DNA of 64,000 nt from Arthrobacter sp. H16F315 (GTDB lineage Bacteria > Actinomycetota > Actinomycetes > Actinomycetales > Micrococcaceae): assembly GCF_024124825.1 (NCBI RefSeq), contig NZ_JAMXSS010000002.1, positions 2,232,001-2,296,000 of the forward strand, read 5' to 3'. The notes under the pieces were generated by a model that did no database searches, had not been told where the DNA came from, and saw only the letters and a program-made list of their open reading frames with translations. Within the stretch, counting starts at the first letter, position 1. Each line of letters begins with the position of its first letter. The translations under genes and the position numbers were made by a program. Positions 8,665 to 17,880 of this stretch are shown piece after piece.

Positions 8665-10577
8665 GGGCCGACATCCCAACGCTGCGGAAAGCCCTTTGGC
8701 ATTTCAGGTCCGGTGGGCCACAGCAGGTCCGTACCTGGCTGGCTCGAGAGGCCTTCGAGGCTGGCCACCGCAAGCTCGACACTGTCCGGGGTGCGGAGGG
8801 CGTCTGGGTCGGCCGCGGGAAGAACAGACGCCTCAGCTTCCGGCCGTCGACCGTGCAGGCTTCCCGCGCCAGCGTCGGGTCTGATGTCCGCGCCGCCGTA
8901 ATCCTCGATGACTTTTCAGCGCTGGCCTTCGGCGCCGAATGGACCTGTATAGCTCTGTCGCCCCGTTCCTGGTTGGACGAGCTGTCCGAAAACCCGGTTG
9001 ATCTCCTTTTTGTGGAATCCGCCTGGAACGGCAACAAGGGGCAGTGGAGTGGAAAAATTGTCGGCCCGGAACACGCCGGTCCATCACCATTGGCGCAACT
9101 GACGTCCTGGTGCCACGAGCAGGGTGTTCCAACGGTCTTTTGGAACAAGGAGGATCCGCCCCACTACGAGGACTTCCTGGCCGCTGCCAAGCTGTTCGAG
9201 TTCGTGTTCACAAGCGACGCCAACCGGCTCGAAGCCTACGTGAAGGATCTCGGACACGACCGTGTGGACGTGCTGCCCTTCGCTGCGCAGCCAGTCATCC
9301 ATAACCCGGTCCGCCCGAAACACGGTTGGCATGACAGGGACGTGGCCTTTGGCGGGATGTATTTCGCCGAGAAATATCCCGAACGCCGACAGCAGTTGGA
9401 CCTCCTGCTCGCGGCAGCCGAATCCGCTTCGGAGGTCATGGGAACTGGCCTCGAGATCTTTTCCCGGCAAAGGGGCGGCGAGCCGAAATACCAGTTCCCG
9501 CCACCCTATGCTGACAGGGTCGTGGGCTCCCTTGGCTACCCGGAAATGCTGACCGCCTACAAGGCCTACAAGACATTTCTCAACGTGAATTCCGTCGTGG
9601 ATTCCCCCACCATGTGCTCGCGTCGCATTTTCGAGATCATCGCCAGCGGGTCCAACGTCGTGACCACACCCAGCGCCGCAATCGGCTCGCACTTTGGCCC
9701 GGATGAAATTTTCACTGTTGCCGCCGAGGCGGAGGCGGAGCAGCTCCTGCGCGCCTTGCATCGGAACCCGGAGTTGGGCGAGCGCCAACTTCACCGGGGC
9801 CAGCGGAGGATCTGGCGGGAACACACCTACCGGGCCCGGAGCAACCAAATACTGGCCGCCGTCGCCCCGGAATTGCCCCTTCGTTCCCGGATGCCCTCGG
9901 TGTCCGTGCTGGTGTCGACAATTCGACCCTGGCAGCTTGAGCACGTTTTCCAGACTGTCGGGAGCCAGTGCGAGGTCGACGCAGAATTGGTGCTCCTGAC
10001 TCATGGCTTCACAGCCGACGGCGACACCATCCGTCACCTGGCGGAACAATACGGTGTTCCAGCTGTGACGTTGCTTACAGCTGAGGCCCACGTTTCATTG
10101 GGGGAGTGTCTGAATCTGTGCGTCGCGGCGGCGGCTGGTCAGGTCCTGACCAAGATGGATGACGACGACTTCTACGCCGCCAGTTACCTCAGTGATCAGC
10201 TTTACGCCCTAGAGTATTCCGCCGCGGACGTGGTGGGCAAACAGGCGCACTACATGCACCTGGTGGACCGGAACGCAACACTGCTTCGCTTCCCGGAGTG
10301 GGAGCACCGGTATACTCGGACGGTCATGGGGCCCACCATCATGGGGTCAGCCGACGTTTTCCGCAGCCACCCGTTTGCCGCCGTGGGCAACGGAGAAGAC
10401 ACACGCTTCCTTCGTGACGTCGTTGCCGGCGGAGGTGTGGTCTATGCGTCCGACAGGTTCAACTACTGCCAGCAGCGGGCCGCCCAGGGACACACCTGGA
10501 AAGTCAGCGAGAACGAATTGTTGGGCAGCGGCGTCTTGAAATTTTTTGGAAATTACAGAGACCACGTCTCTGTCTGA
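8661..10577 (+). CDS. Two-domain glycosyltransferase: CgeB-like module plus GT2 domain
   Basis: The 638-residue protein has two parts. Residues ~75-400 resemble CgeB/DUF3880-type GT-B proteins: VESAWNGNKG, VPTVFWNKEDPPHYEDFL, VFTSDANR, and a C-terminal NVNSVVDSPTMCSRRIFEI. Residues ~413-638 look like a GT2 (GT-A) domain with SVSVLVSTIRP at the start and the acidic KMDDDDFY, which would bind a metal-nucleotide sugar. The first part is a paralogue of residues ~660-980 of the protein at 11874. The GTG start overlaps the stop of the ATPase gene by four bases, so it belongs to the same operon. It probably adds one or two sugars to the exported glycan; linkage and donor are unknown. Confidence 0.75.
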   Translation: MRADIPTLRKALWHFRSGGPQQVRTWLAREAFEAGHRKLDTVRGAEGVWVGRGKNRRLSFRPSTVQASRASVGSDVRAAVILDDFSALAFGAEWTCIALSPRSWLDELSENPVDLLFVESAWNGNKGQWSGKIVGPEHAGPSPLAQLTSWCHEQGVPTVFWNKEDPPHYEDFLAAAKLFEFVFTSDANRLEAYVKDLGHDRVDVLPFAAQPVIHNPVRPKHGWHDRDVAFGGMYFAEKYPERRQQLDLLLAAAESASEVMGTGLEIFSRQRGGEPKYQFPPPYADRVVGSLGYPEMLTAYKAYKTFLNVNSVVDSPTMCSRRIFEIIASGSNVVTTPSAAIGSHFGPDEIFTVAAEAEAEQLLRALHRNPELGERQLHRGQRRIWREHTYRARSNQILAAVAPELPLRSRMPSVSVLVSTIRPWQLEHVFQTVGSQCEVDAELVLLTHGFTADGDTIRHLAEQYGVPAVTLLTAEAHVSLGECLNLCVAAAAGQVLTKMDDDDFYAASYLSDQLYALEYSAADVVGKQAHYMHLVDRNATLLRFPEWEHRYTRTVMGPTIMGSADVFRSHPFAAVGNGEDTRFLRDVVAGGGVVYASDRFNYCQQRAAQGHTWKVSENELLGSGVLKFFGNYRDHVSV

Positions 10578-10591
10578 GTGGGGGGTTCTCC

Positions 10592-11839
10592 TTGAATACC
10601 ATCGAAACGGTAGCTGTCATCGGACTGGGCTACATCGGACTGCCGACCGCGGCGATTCTGGCCGGAAACGGCATCCAGGTCATTGGTGTCGACGTCAACC
10701 CGGACACCGTGGAATCCGTTAGCCGCGGCGAGGTCCCTTTCGTCGAGCCCGATCTTGCGTCCTACGTAGCCGGCGCCGTGAGCCAGCACAAGCTCAGCGC
10801 ATCCACTGAGACTCCCGCCGCCCAGGCATACATCGTCGCCGTCCCCACGCCCTTCAACGCCGACCACACCGCAGATGTAACTTACATCAAGGCCGCGGCG
10901 CGTGGCATCGCCCCCCAGCTTGTGGGCGGAGAGCTCGTCATTCTCGAGTCCACCTCGCCTCCCGGAACCACGCAACTCCTGGGGGACTACCTTGTCAGCC
11001 TGCGGCCGGACCTGAGCCTCGACGGAGCCGACGGCAAGCCGTCGATCCACGTGGCCCACTGCCCGGAGCGTGTGTTGCCCGGCCGGATCATGATTGAACT
11101 GGTCACCAACGACCGGATTGTCGGAGGCCTAACCCCCGAAGCGGCCGAGCTCGCCAAATCCCTGTACGCCGTTTTCTGTCAGGGTGAGATCCTCGTCACC
11201 GACGCCGCTACTGCGGAGATGGCCAAATTGGTAGAGAACTCCTACCGGGACGTCAACATTGCTTTCGCGAACGAACTTTCCGTCATCAGTGACAAGCTGG
11301 GCATCAACGTCTGGGAACTCATTAAACTTGCCAACCACCACCCCCGCGTCAACATCCTGCAGCCGGGCCCGGGAGTTGGCGGACACTGCATCGCCGTCGA
11401 TCCCTGGTTCATCGTTGCGGCTGCGCCGGAAGAAGCGCAGCTGATCCGTCAGGCGCGGGAAACCAACGACTCGAAGCCCGACTGGGTCGTCCGGAAAGTC
11501 CTGGAAGCCGCCGGCGACACCGTGTCACCAAAGATCGCAGTCCTTGGTCTGGCGTTCAAGGCCAACATTGACGATCTCCGGGAATCCCCTGCCGTGGCTA
11601 TAGTGCAGCAATTGAGCGCCAAGATGGACGGCGCGGAACTTCTTGTCGTTGAGCCCCATGTGGATAAACTTCCCCGTCAGCTCACCGGCCTGTCCAATGT
11701 CTCCCTTCATGACCTGGAGCCAGCCGTTGCCGCTGCCGATGCCGTGCTGCTCCTGGTTGACCACGATGACTTCAAGGAAATGGACGTCACCGCCTTGGCC
11801 GGCAAGCCACTTATCGACACTCGCGGCATCTGGCAGTAG
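10592..11839 (+). CDS. wecC: UDP-N-acetyl-D-mannosaminuronate dehydrogenase (WecC family)
   Basis: WecC oxidises UDP-ManNAc to UDP-ManNAcA with two NAD+. The 415-residue product has the N-terminal Rossmann motif VIGLGYIGLPTA, VPTPF, ESTSPPGTT and HCPERVLPG. The catalytic Cys lies in GVGGHCIAVDPWF (~residue 264), and the C-terminal domain has GLAFKANIDDLRESPA. The pairing with wecB at 23631-24803 supports ManNAcA rather than glucuronate or GalNAcA as the product, but close relatives (UDP-GlcNAc and UDP-glucose dehydrogenases) share these motifs. The start is a TTG with a G-rich ribosome site at 10579-10585, 14 bases after the previous stop. Confidence 0.88.
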   Translation: MNTIETVAVIGLGYIGLPTAAILAGNGIQVIGVDVNPDTVESVSRGEVPFVEPDLASYVAGAVSQHKLSASTETPAAQAYIVAVPTPFNADHTADVTYIKAAARGIAPQLVGGELVILESTSPPGTTQLLGDYLVSLRPDLSLDGADGKPSIHVAHCPERVLPGRIMIELVTNDRIVGGLTPEAAELAKSLYAVFCQGEILVTDAATAEMAKLVENSYRDVNIAFANELSVISDKLGINVWELIKLANHHPRVNILQPGPGVGGHCIAVDPWFIVAAAPEEAQLIRQARETNDSKPDWVVRKVLEAAGDTVSPKIAVLGLAFKANIDDLRESPAVAIVQQLSAKMDGAELLVVEPHVDKLPRQLTGLSNVSLHDLEPAVAAADAVLLLVDHDDFKEMDVTALAGKPLIDTRGIWQ

Positions 11840-11873
11840 GGAAGCATCCACAAAGGTACAGGCAGGGTAGGGA

Positions 11874-14800
11874 ATGAAACATTCTGATGAAGTGGCCCAG
11901 ACGTCGGCGGTTAATCTGGCTAAGCGCAGGCGGTACACGCAGGATATTGACTCCCTGATCCAAGACTACGAGCGGCTGGTCAAACGTTCCGCCCGGCAGA
12001 CGCGAAAAATCGACGATCTCGAAAAGCACTTGCGCGCCATGCAGCGTGCCCGTGACGAATTCAAGGGGAAGTTTTCAGCGGCAAGCAAGGAGAACGTCGA
12101 GCTCAAGTCGACGTTGCGGCGGCTGCGTTCGTCCGCAAGCCTTCGGCTCGGGAAGCGTATTATCCGTCCCGGGCGGGCGCTCCTAGGACTTCTCTCCCGC
12201 CTGGCCTCGTCGTTTCGGTCCATGCCTGGCCTCAGCGCGAAGTCGTCTGGTAGGGCTTTACAGGTCAAGATTCCGGGGGCGGCGCCGGGTCCGGCCGAGA
12301 AGGCGTCCCCGCCAACCTCTGCCACGCCTGCACCGGATGCGGGCACCATATCAGAGCAACTTCAAAGTGCATTCAAGGTCTCTCCTTCCCGTGGGGCCCT
12401 TCTAAAGCTGGTATCGCATGAATATTTTGTCCGCGGCTCCATAGATTCTCCGGCGGCGACAATTCTCGACAACGGCGAACTCCTTGCCGACGTTTCGGCG
12501 ACCGAACGGCGGATCCTGGACAACATTCTGGGCCAGCATGCCCTCCTGCAATCAGGAGTATTCTTGTCTCCCCGCCAGCCTAACCCTGGGTTCTTGGTTG
12601 AGCGCGGCCGGATAATGTACTGCGCGCACAGCACAGGACACTTCAACAGCAACGGCTATTCGACGCGGACAGCAGGACTCGTGGCCGGGCTTCGCACCAG
12701 TGGCGAGGACCTCGTGGTGGTGGCACGGCCCGGCTATCCCTGGGATTCGGTGACTGATGTGCCGGCCCCGGGCCAGCAGCGGTTTGAGCGTGACGTCGCC
12801 GGCGTGCCGCACATCTTCAACCCCGGTCCGAATCTGAGCGCTGACCGTCTGGACCACTACCTGATGGACGCCGCCGACGTCTTTGTCCGGGAAGCCCAGC
12901 GCAACCGCGTGGCCGTCATTCACGCCGCGTCCAACTACGTGACGGCACTTCCAGCGCTGCTCGCGGCCCGCCGACTGGGGCTGCCCTTTGTTTACGAGGT
13001 CAGAGGGATCTGGGAGATTACGGAGCTTTCCAGCAAGCCGTGGTGGGCGCAGAGCGACCGGTACCGGTTGGCAGTGCAGCTCGAATCCTTTGTAGTCGAA
13101 CAAGCTGACCAGATACTGGCGATCACCACGCAGGTTCGAGACGAACTGGTACACCGGGGCGCGGACCGCGCAAAGATCGGGCTGCTACCGAACTCCGTTG
13201 ACCCGGACAAGTTCAAGCCCATGCCGCCTGTCCGTTCACTCCGCGACAAGCTCTGCTTGCCGGAAGAATCGATCGTGCTGGGCTATGCCGGAAGTCTGGT
13301 TGCCTATGAAGGCCTCGGCGATCTCTTGGCGGCCACAAAAATCCTTGTGGACCGGAGGCTGGATGTGCGGCTTGTCGTCGTTGGGGACGGCAAGCAGCTG
13401 CCCGAGTTGAAGAAATCCGCCAGCGACTTGGGAATTGTCGAGCGAGTAACCTTCACCGGAAGGGTGCCCGCGAAGTCTGTCGCAGACTACATGAGCCTCT
13501 TCGATATCATGCCTTGTCCGAGGCGCCGTTTTCCTGTAACGGAAATGGTCTCGCCGCTTAAGCCCCTCGAAGCAATGGCCAGTGGCAAGGCAGTCGTCCT
13601 CAGTGATCTGGGTCCTTCACGGGATCTCGCCGGGGAAGGTCAGCAGCGGGCGTTGCTGTGTCAACCGGGCGATCCGGACTCCTTGGCGGAAGCCCTCCAC
13701 CGGCTGGTCGCCGACCCCGAACTCCGAACGTCAATAGGTCGACGCGCCCGGCTGTGGACGATTGAAAATCGGACGTGGACGCAGACAGCCCAAACCGCCG
13801 CCAAGGCTCACCAGGATGTGCAGGTTGTCTCCGCCGCGGACCCCGCACAAGGAATCAAGACACAGACCATCGGCATCATCGCTGACCAGTTCACCCTTGA
13901 GGGCCTTCTCCCGGAAGCGAATTTTGTCGTTCTTCGGCCCGACAGCTGGAGAAATCAGCTGGCGTCCCAGCCGATTGATGCCTTGCTTGTCGAGTCAGCG
14001 TGGGAAGGCGTTGAGGGACTTTGGCGCCAGAAAGTGGGCTACTACGGAGAGGAGCCGTTCGCTGTCCTGAAGTCACTTCTCTCGCACTGCAACGCCCGGA
14101 GTGTGCCGACGATTTTCTGGAACAAGGAAGACCCCGTCCACTTCAACAGGTTCAGGGTTACGGCCAAACACTTCGATCACGTATTCACTACGGATGCCGA
14201 CTCTATCCGAAAGTATTTGTCGGGCGCAGGCACCAGAGTCAAGACAGTCGCGTCGCTGCCGTTCTATGCCCAGCCTCAGCTTCACAACATCCTGCCCTCA
14301 AAACGTCCGTACGAGCACGCTGTCACTTATGCAGGTTCGTACTATGGAGACAAATACCCCAAGCGCTCGGCCGAACTCTCCCAACTTTTGACCGCTGCCC
14401 GAAACTTCGGCCTCGCGGTCTACGACCGGCAGCACCTAAATCCAGATAGCCCGTATCGGTTCCCTCCCGAACTCGACAGATTTGTAAGAGGTGGCCTGAG
14501 CTATCCGGACATGGTCGACGCCTACAAAGCTCACCCGGTCCACGTGAACGTGAACTCCGTGGATTCATCTCCGACGATGTTCTCGCGCAGAGTCATGGAG
14601 ATCGCGGCATCAGGGGGCGCTGTTGTCAGCGGTACCGGTCGGGGAGTGCACGAAGTCCTGAACGGTCTGGTCCCCGTCATCAGCGGAAAAGACGAGGCCG
14701 AACTGCTGATGAGCGAGTGGATGGACAACGAGGACATCCGGGCACGCGACGCGTGGCTTGCCTACCGGTTCATCCACCGTGGACACACGGCAGCCCACCG

Positions 14801-16310
14801 GCTCGCCTATATGCTTCGAACCGCAGGGCTGGTTGTTCGGGCGCCGGAACCCCCGGCGTACGCCGTGTTCCTGGACGAAGCCAGTCCGGAGAGACTCGCC
14901 ACACTACGACTGCAGACTGTGCGGCCACGCCTCATCTTCAGTCCGGTCCAGGGCGATACAGGGGACATCAGGAAGGCCGAGAACCTCGCCCAAGCACGAC
15001 AGCAGGCAGTGAAAGCCGGGGTGGAATTCCTCGGCACCCTTCCCCTTGACTTAGGCGACCGGACGGTCTTCGAAGACCTCCTCACGGCCGCCACCTTTGG
15101 GACCTGGAACAGTATCGGCTTTACCGAGTCCGATTTGAACGTCAGCGGTCTGGGACTTGCGCAGCCGTTATGCTCCGACGATGGGCTGCCCCGGATCGAA
15201 GCCGTCCAGCAGGTCAATCCGGCGTCGGACCTCACCATGCGCCGTACGCTGATCCGAAGCCAAGTACCGAAGCTTTCGACTGAAAGCGTCATCGCCAGCA
15301 AAACCGTTGTCATCGCAGGACATGACTTGAAGTTCGCAGCTGGAATAGTCGATGAACTAAGGCGGCTAGGACACACAGTTCGCCTCGACCGCTGGCTCGA
15401 CCATAACAAGCATGATGTGGAGCAGAGCCAGGCGCTGCTTAAGGGTGCTGACATTGTCTTCTGCGAGTGGGCACTCGGTAATGCCCTGTGGTATTCCACT
15501 AACAAACTGCCGCATCAACGGCTGGTGATACGTGTGCACTCGCAAGAACTTTTCAGACCGTTCCTAAAGGACCTAAGGTTCCAGAACATCAATTCCGTGG
15601 TGTTTGTCGGGCAGCACATTGCCGACATCGCGATGCGGGACCACAACGTGCCGGCAAACAAGTCGATCGTCGTACCGAACCCGGTCGACATTGACAACGG
15701 CCCCGTCGCTAAGGCCGATGATGCCCGCTTCTGTATTGGTTTGGTGGGGATAGTACCGGCGCAGAAACATCTTGACCGGGCTCTGGATGTCCTAAAGGCT
15801 TTGCGGGCGGTGGATCCGCGTTACCGTCTGTTCGTAAAAGGCAAACGGCCGGAGGATTTTGCCTGGATGGCTGGCCGGCCTGAGGAAATGCAATACTACG
15901 AACAGCAATACGCCCGGATCGTCTCCGACCCCTATCTGGCAGGTGCTGTCACCTTCGATCCGCACGGTGACGACATGGCGGACTGGTACCAGAAGATCGG
16001 AGTCGTGCTCTCAGTGAGCGACTTCGAGTCGTTCCATTTGACGCTGGCGGATGGTGCCGCTGCAGGTGCCGTGCCCGTCAGCCTTGCTTGGCCGGGATCG
16101 GATCAGGTATATCCCACCTCCTGGTTGGCTGCGAGTGTCCCGGAAATGGTCCAGAAAATCAGGGTTGCCAACAACTCTGCGAACAGCTGGCGTGAGGCAG
16201 CGTCGCTGGCCAGAGCTTTTGTAGCCGAGCGATTCAACAAAACCGATGTGCTTGCTGTTCTCTACCAACAGATACTGGGTGTGGCCGCTGGAACTGATCG
16301 TGGACGCTAA
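11874..16310 (+). CDS. Giant multidomain glycosyltransferase (1478 aa)
   Basis: This predicted cytoplasmic protein would carry out several transfer steps on one chain. The order of parts is: a coiled coil rich in Lys, Arg and Glu (~residues 20-90); a GT4 unit (~240-640; VYEVRGIWEI, AYEGLGDLLAA, VSPLKPLEAMASGKAVV); a CgeB-like unit (~660-980; VESAWEGVEGLW, TIFWNKEDPVHF, SPTMFSRRVMEIAASG); a poorly conserved linker; and a second GT-B-like unit (~1140-1470; PNPVDIDN, LVGIVPAQKHLDRAL, SDFESFHLTLADGAAAG). The first two units are paralogues of the proteins at 5155 and 8661. The ATG has a GGGTAGGG ribosome site. The reading frame is unbroken over 4.4 kb, which is notable given the frameshifts nearby. 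The glycan product is unknown. Confidence 0.8.
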   Translation: MKHSDEVAQTSAVNLAKRRRYTQDIDSLIQDYERLVKRSARQTRKIDDLEKHLRAMQRARDEFKGKFSAASKENVELKSTLRRLRSSASLRLGKRIIRPGRALLGLLSRLASSFRSMPGLSAKSSGRALQVKIPGAAPGPAEKASPPTSATPAPDAGTISEQLQSAFKVSPSRGALLKLVSHEYFVRGSIDSPAATILDNGELLADVSATERRILDNILGQHALLQSGVFLSPRQPNPGFLVERGRIMYCAHSTGHFNSNGYSTRTAGLVAGLRTSGEDLVVVARPGYPWDSVTDVPAPGQQRFERDVAGVPHIFNPGPNLSADRLDHYLMDAADVFVREAQRNRVAVIHAASNYVTALPALLAARRLGLPFVYEVRGIWEITELSSKPWWAQSDRYRLAVQLESFVVEQADQILAITTQVRDELVHRGADRAKIGLLPNSVDPDKFKPMPPVRSLRDKLCLPEESIVLGYAGSLVAYEGLGDLLAATKILVDRRLDVRLVVVGDGKQLPELKKSASDLGIVERVTFTGRVPAKSVADYMSLFDIMPCPRRRFPVTEMVSPLKPLEAMASGKAVVLSDLGPSRDLAGEGQQRALLCQPGDPDSLAEALHRLVADPELRTSIGRRARLWTIENRTWTQTAQTAAKAHQDVQVVSAADPAQGIKTQTIGIIADQFTLEGLLPEANFVVLRPDSWRNQLASQPIDALLVESAWEGVEGLWRQKVGYYGEEPFAVLKSLLSHCNARSVPTIFWNKEDPVHFNRFRVTAKHFDHVFTTDADSIRKYLSGAGTRVKTVASLPFYAQPQLHNILPSKRPYEHAVTYAGSYYGDKYPKRSAELSQLLTAARNFGLAVYDRQHLNPDSPYRFPPELDRFVRGGLSYPDMVDAYKAHPVHVNVNSVDSSPTMFSRRVMEIAASGGAVVSGTGRGVHEVLNGLVPVISGKDEAELLMSEWMDNEDIRARDAWLAYRFIHRGHTAAHRLAYMLRTAGLVVRAPEPPAYAVFLDEASPERLATLRLQTVRPRLIFSPVQGDTGDIRKAENLAQARQQAVKAGVEFLGTLPLDLGDRTVFEDLLTAATFGTWNSIGFTESDLNVSGLGLAQPLCSDDGLPRIEAVQQVNPASDLTMRRTLIRSQVPKLSTESVIASKTVVIAGHDLKFAAGIVDELRRLGHTVRLDRWLDHNKHDVEQSQALLKGADIVFCEWALGNALWYSTNKLPHQRLVIRVHSQELFRPFLKDLRFQNINSVVFVGQHIADIAMRDHNVPANKSIVVPNPVDIDNGPVAKADDARFCIGLVGIVPAQKHLDRALDVLKALRAVDPRYRLFVKGKRPEDFAWMAGRPEEMQYYEQQYARIVSDPYLAGAVTFDPHGDDMADWYQKIGVVLSVSDFESFHLTLADGAAAGAVPVSLAWPGSDQVYPTSWLAASVPEMVQKIRVANNSANSWREAASLARAFVAERFNKTDVLAVLYQQILGVAAGTDRGR

Positions 16311-17690
16311 CTTGGTCGTCGCTGCTCAGCAGTCCTTGGCTCGATCATTCAGGACAGCGGTAGAAGAAGTATTGGGGCCGATCGTCCGTCGGGAACTTCC
16401 TGGTGAGCACCTCGTGCAGGCATCTGAGGACAGTGGTGCCCTTTCTGTCGATTGTCAAGTGCCTGCGGAAACAGTTTGGAGGATGGAAATTTCTCCAGTT
16501 GCGGGGGTCCGGGTTGTGGCACATGGTCATAGTGTCGCGTTCTGGCTGGGGACCTGCAGTTGGCTGAACTGCATGTCGAATCGACGTCACCTGCCGCCGT
16601 CACTGTTTCTGAACTTTCGTCGCAGCACCAGGGAGTCCAACTTGGCGGATATGGCGGCGAACTCAGGATTGACCTGAGGTTTGACCGGTTCCTGTTGAAG
16701 GATCGCGGAGTGGGCAAGCCTGGTGGGGGCTGGCGCCGGCATGAATCTGGACGGTCCTTCAACTACATCCTGGACAGCCCCCTTTCCGACCAGTTGCCGA
16801 AAAAGCTCCTTGTTGTTTTTTCGGCCATCGGGGCAGAATATGATTTCACCTTCAACTACCGGGCTACTCTCGAAGGCGGCAATTTGTCCAGGGCGTTCGT
16901 CTTGGATGACTTTGGACGCCAAGGATCTTATTACTGGGTGGATCATGGTGATGATTCGATATTCCTCGAGACGCAACGGTTCTTAAGCAATTTGGTGAAT
17001 GAACTAGGCGTCGACTTGGGCGACGTCATGTTCGCGGGCTCATCAAAAGGCGGGACAGCTGCCCTGTTGCACGGCGTCACCCTCGGAGTAGGGCGAGTAT
17101 TGCTCGGGGCTCCCCAGTACCGTGTCGGTGACTATCTGCTAAACGCGGCACCCCGGATCCTGAGCTTCATGGCGGGGGAAGCCTCCGACGAATCGAGTCG
17201 GTCCCTGAACGACCGGGCCAAGGAGATATTGCTCCGGGGACAGCGACGGACTGTCATCCGGGTGGCAGTTGGCTCTGGAGATCACCACCTGGTGTCCCAC
17301 GTGGTACCGCTGAGTGAGGACGCCTGGGCAGCAGGCTATAACGTCTCCAGCCTTATCCTCCCGGGCGTACCGCATAGCAAAATCGGGTGGGTCTTCAAGC
17401 ACCTCTTGGCGGCGGAGGCCATGGATCTCGAACTGGGCTCCTGGCAGGACCCACTTCCCTATGCCCTGACCCGCAGTGGTGAAACTGTGACTCTGCGCTG
17501 CTGGCCGGCTGAGGGGGAGAAAGTAGCCGTTCATCTAGTGGGAAAAAAGGCAGTCCTGGAGAAGCGTCCGTACTCGGATGACGTTGAGTATTCGTTTGTG
17601 TTGCCTCCGAACGAAGGCCACGTGCGTGCCAGGGTATTCCGCCGTGATGACTCGAACTCCATCCAGGCTTTCACCACGCACTGGGCCTGA
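16300..17690 (+). CDS. Alpha/beta-hydrolase-like protein of polysaccharide cluster, frameshifted
   Basis: The repaired protein is about 463 residues. The N-terminal ~80 residues lie in one frame (from GTG 16300, reading VDANLVVAAQQSLARSF) and the rest in another (to 17690). Adding one G to the GGGG run at 16548-16551 joins them as SVAFWLGDLQLAELHVES. The main domain has LLVVFSAIG, then the nucleophile-elbow motif AGSSKGG (GxSxG) and a late GVPHSK histidine, as in alpha/beta hydrolases related to Asp2-like and acyltransferase-type proteins of glycan export systems. It could be a glycan acyltransferase, esterase or non-catalytic partner. The GTG start overlaps the giant glycosyltransferase by 11 bases; a TTG at 16315 is an alternative. 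Confidence 0.62.
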
Positions 17691-17880
17691 AATTCCGTCG
17701 CTAATCTTGAGCTGAAATTGCGCTTCCGCCGCCGGGTTTTGGCGTCGTATCGGAGCCACGGCAACTAGTCTCAAGAACGAGCCTTAACGGGAAGAGCTTC
17801 ACTCGGCATTACCAACAGGTGCGTAGTGAAACCGGCGAGGTGCACCTTTCACTTCTCAGTCCAGTAAGGATCCGACAGCT

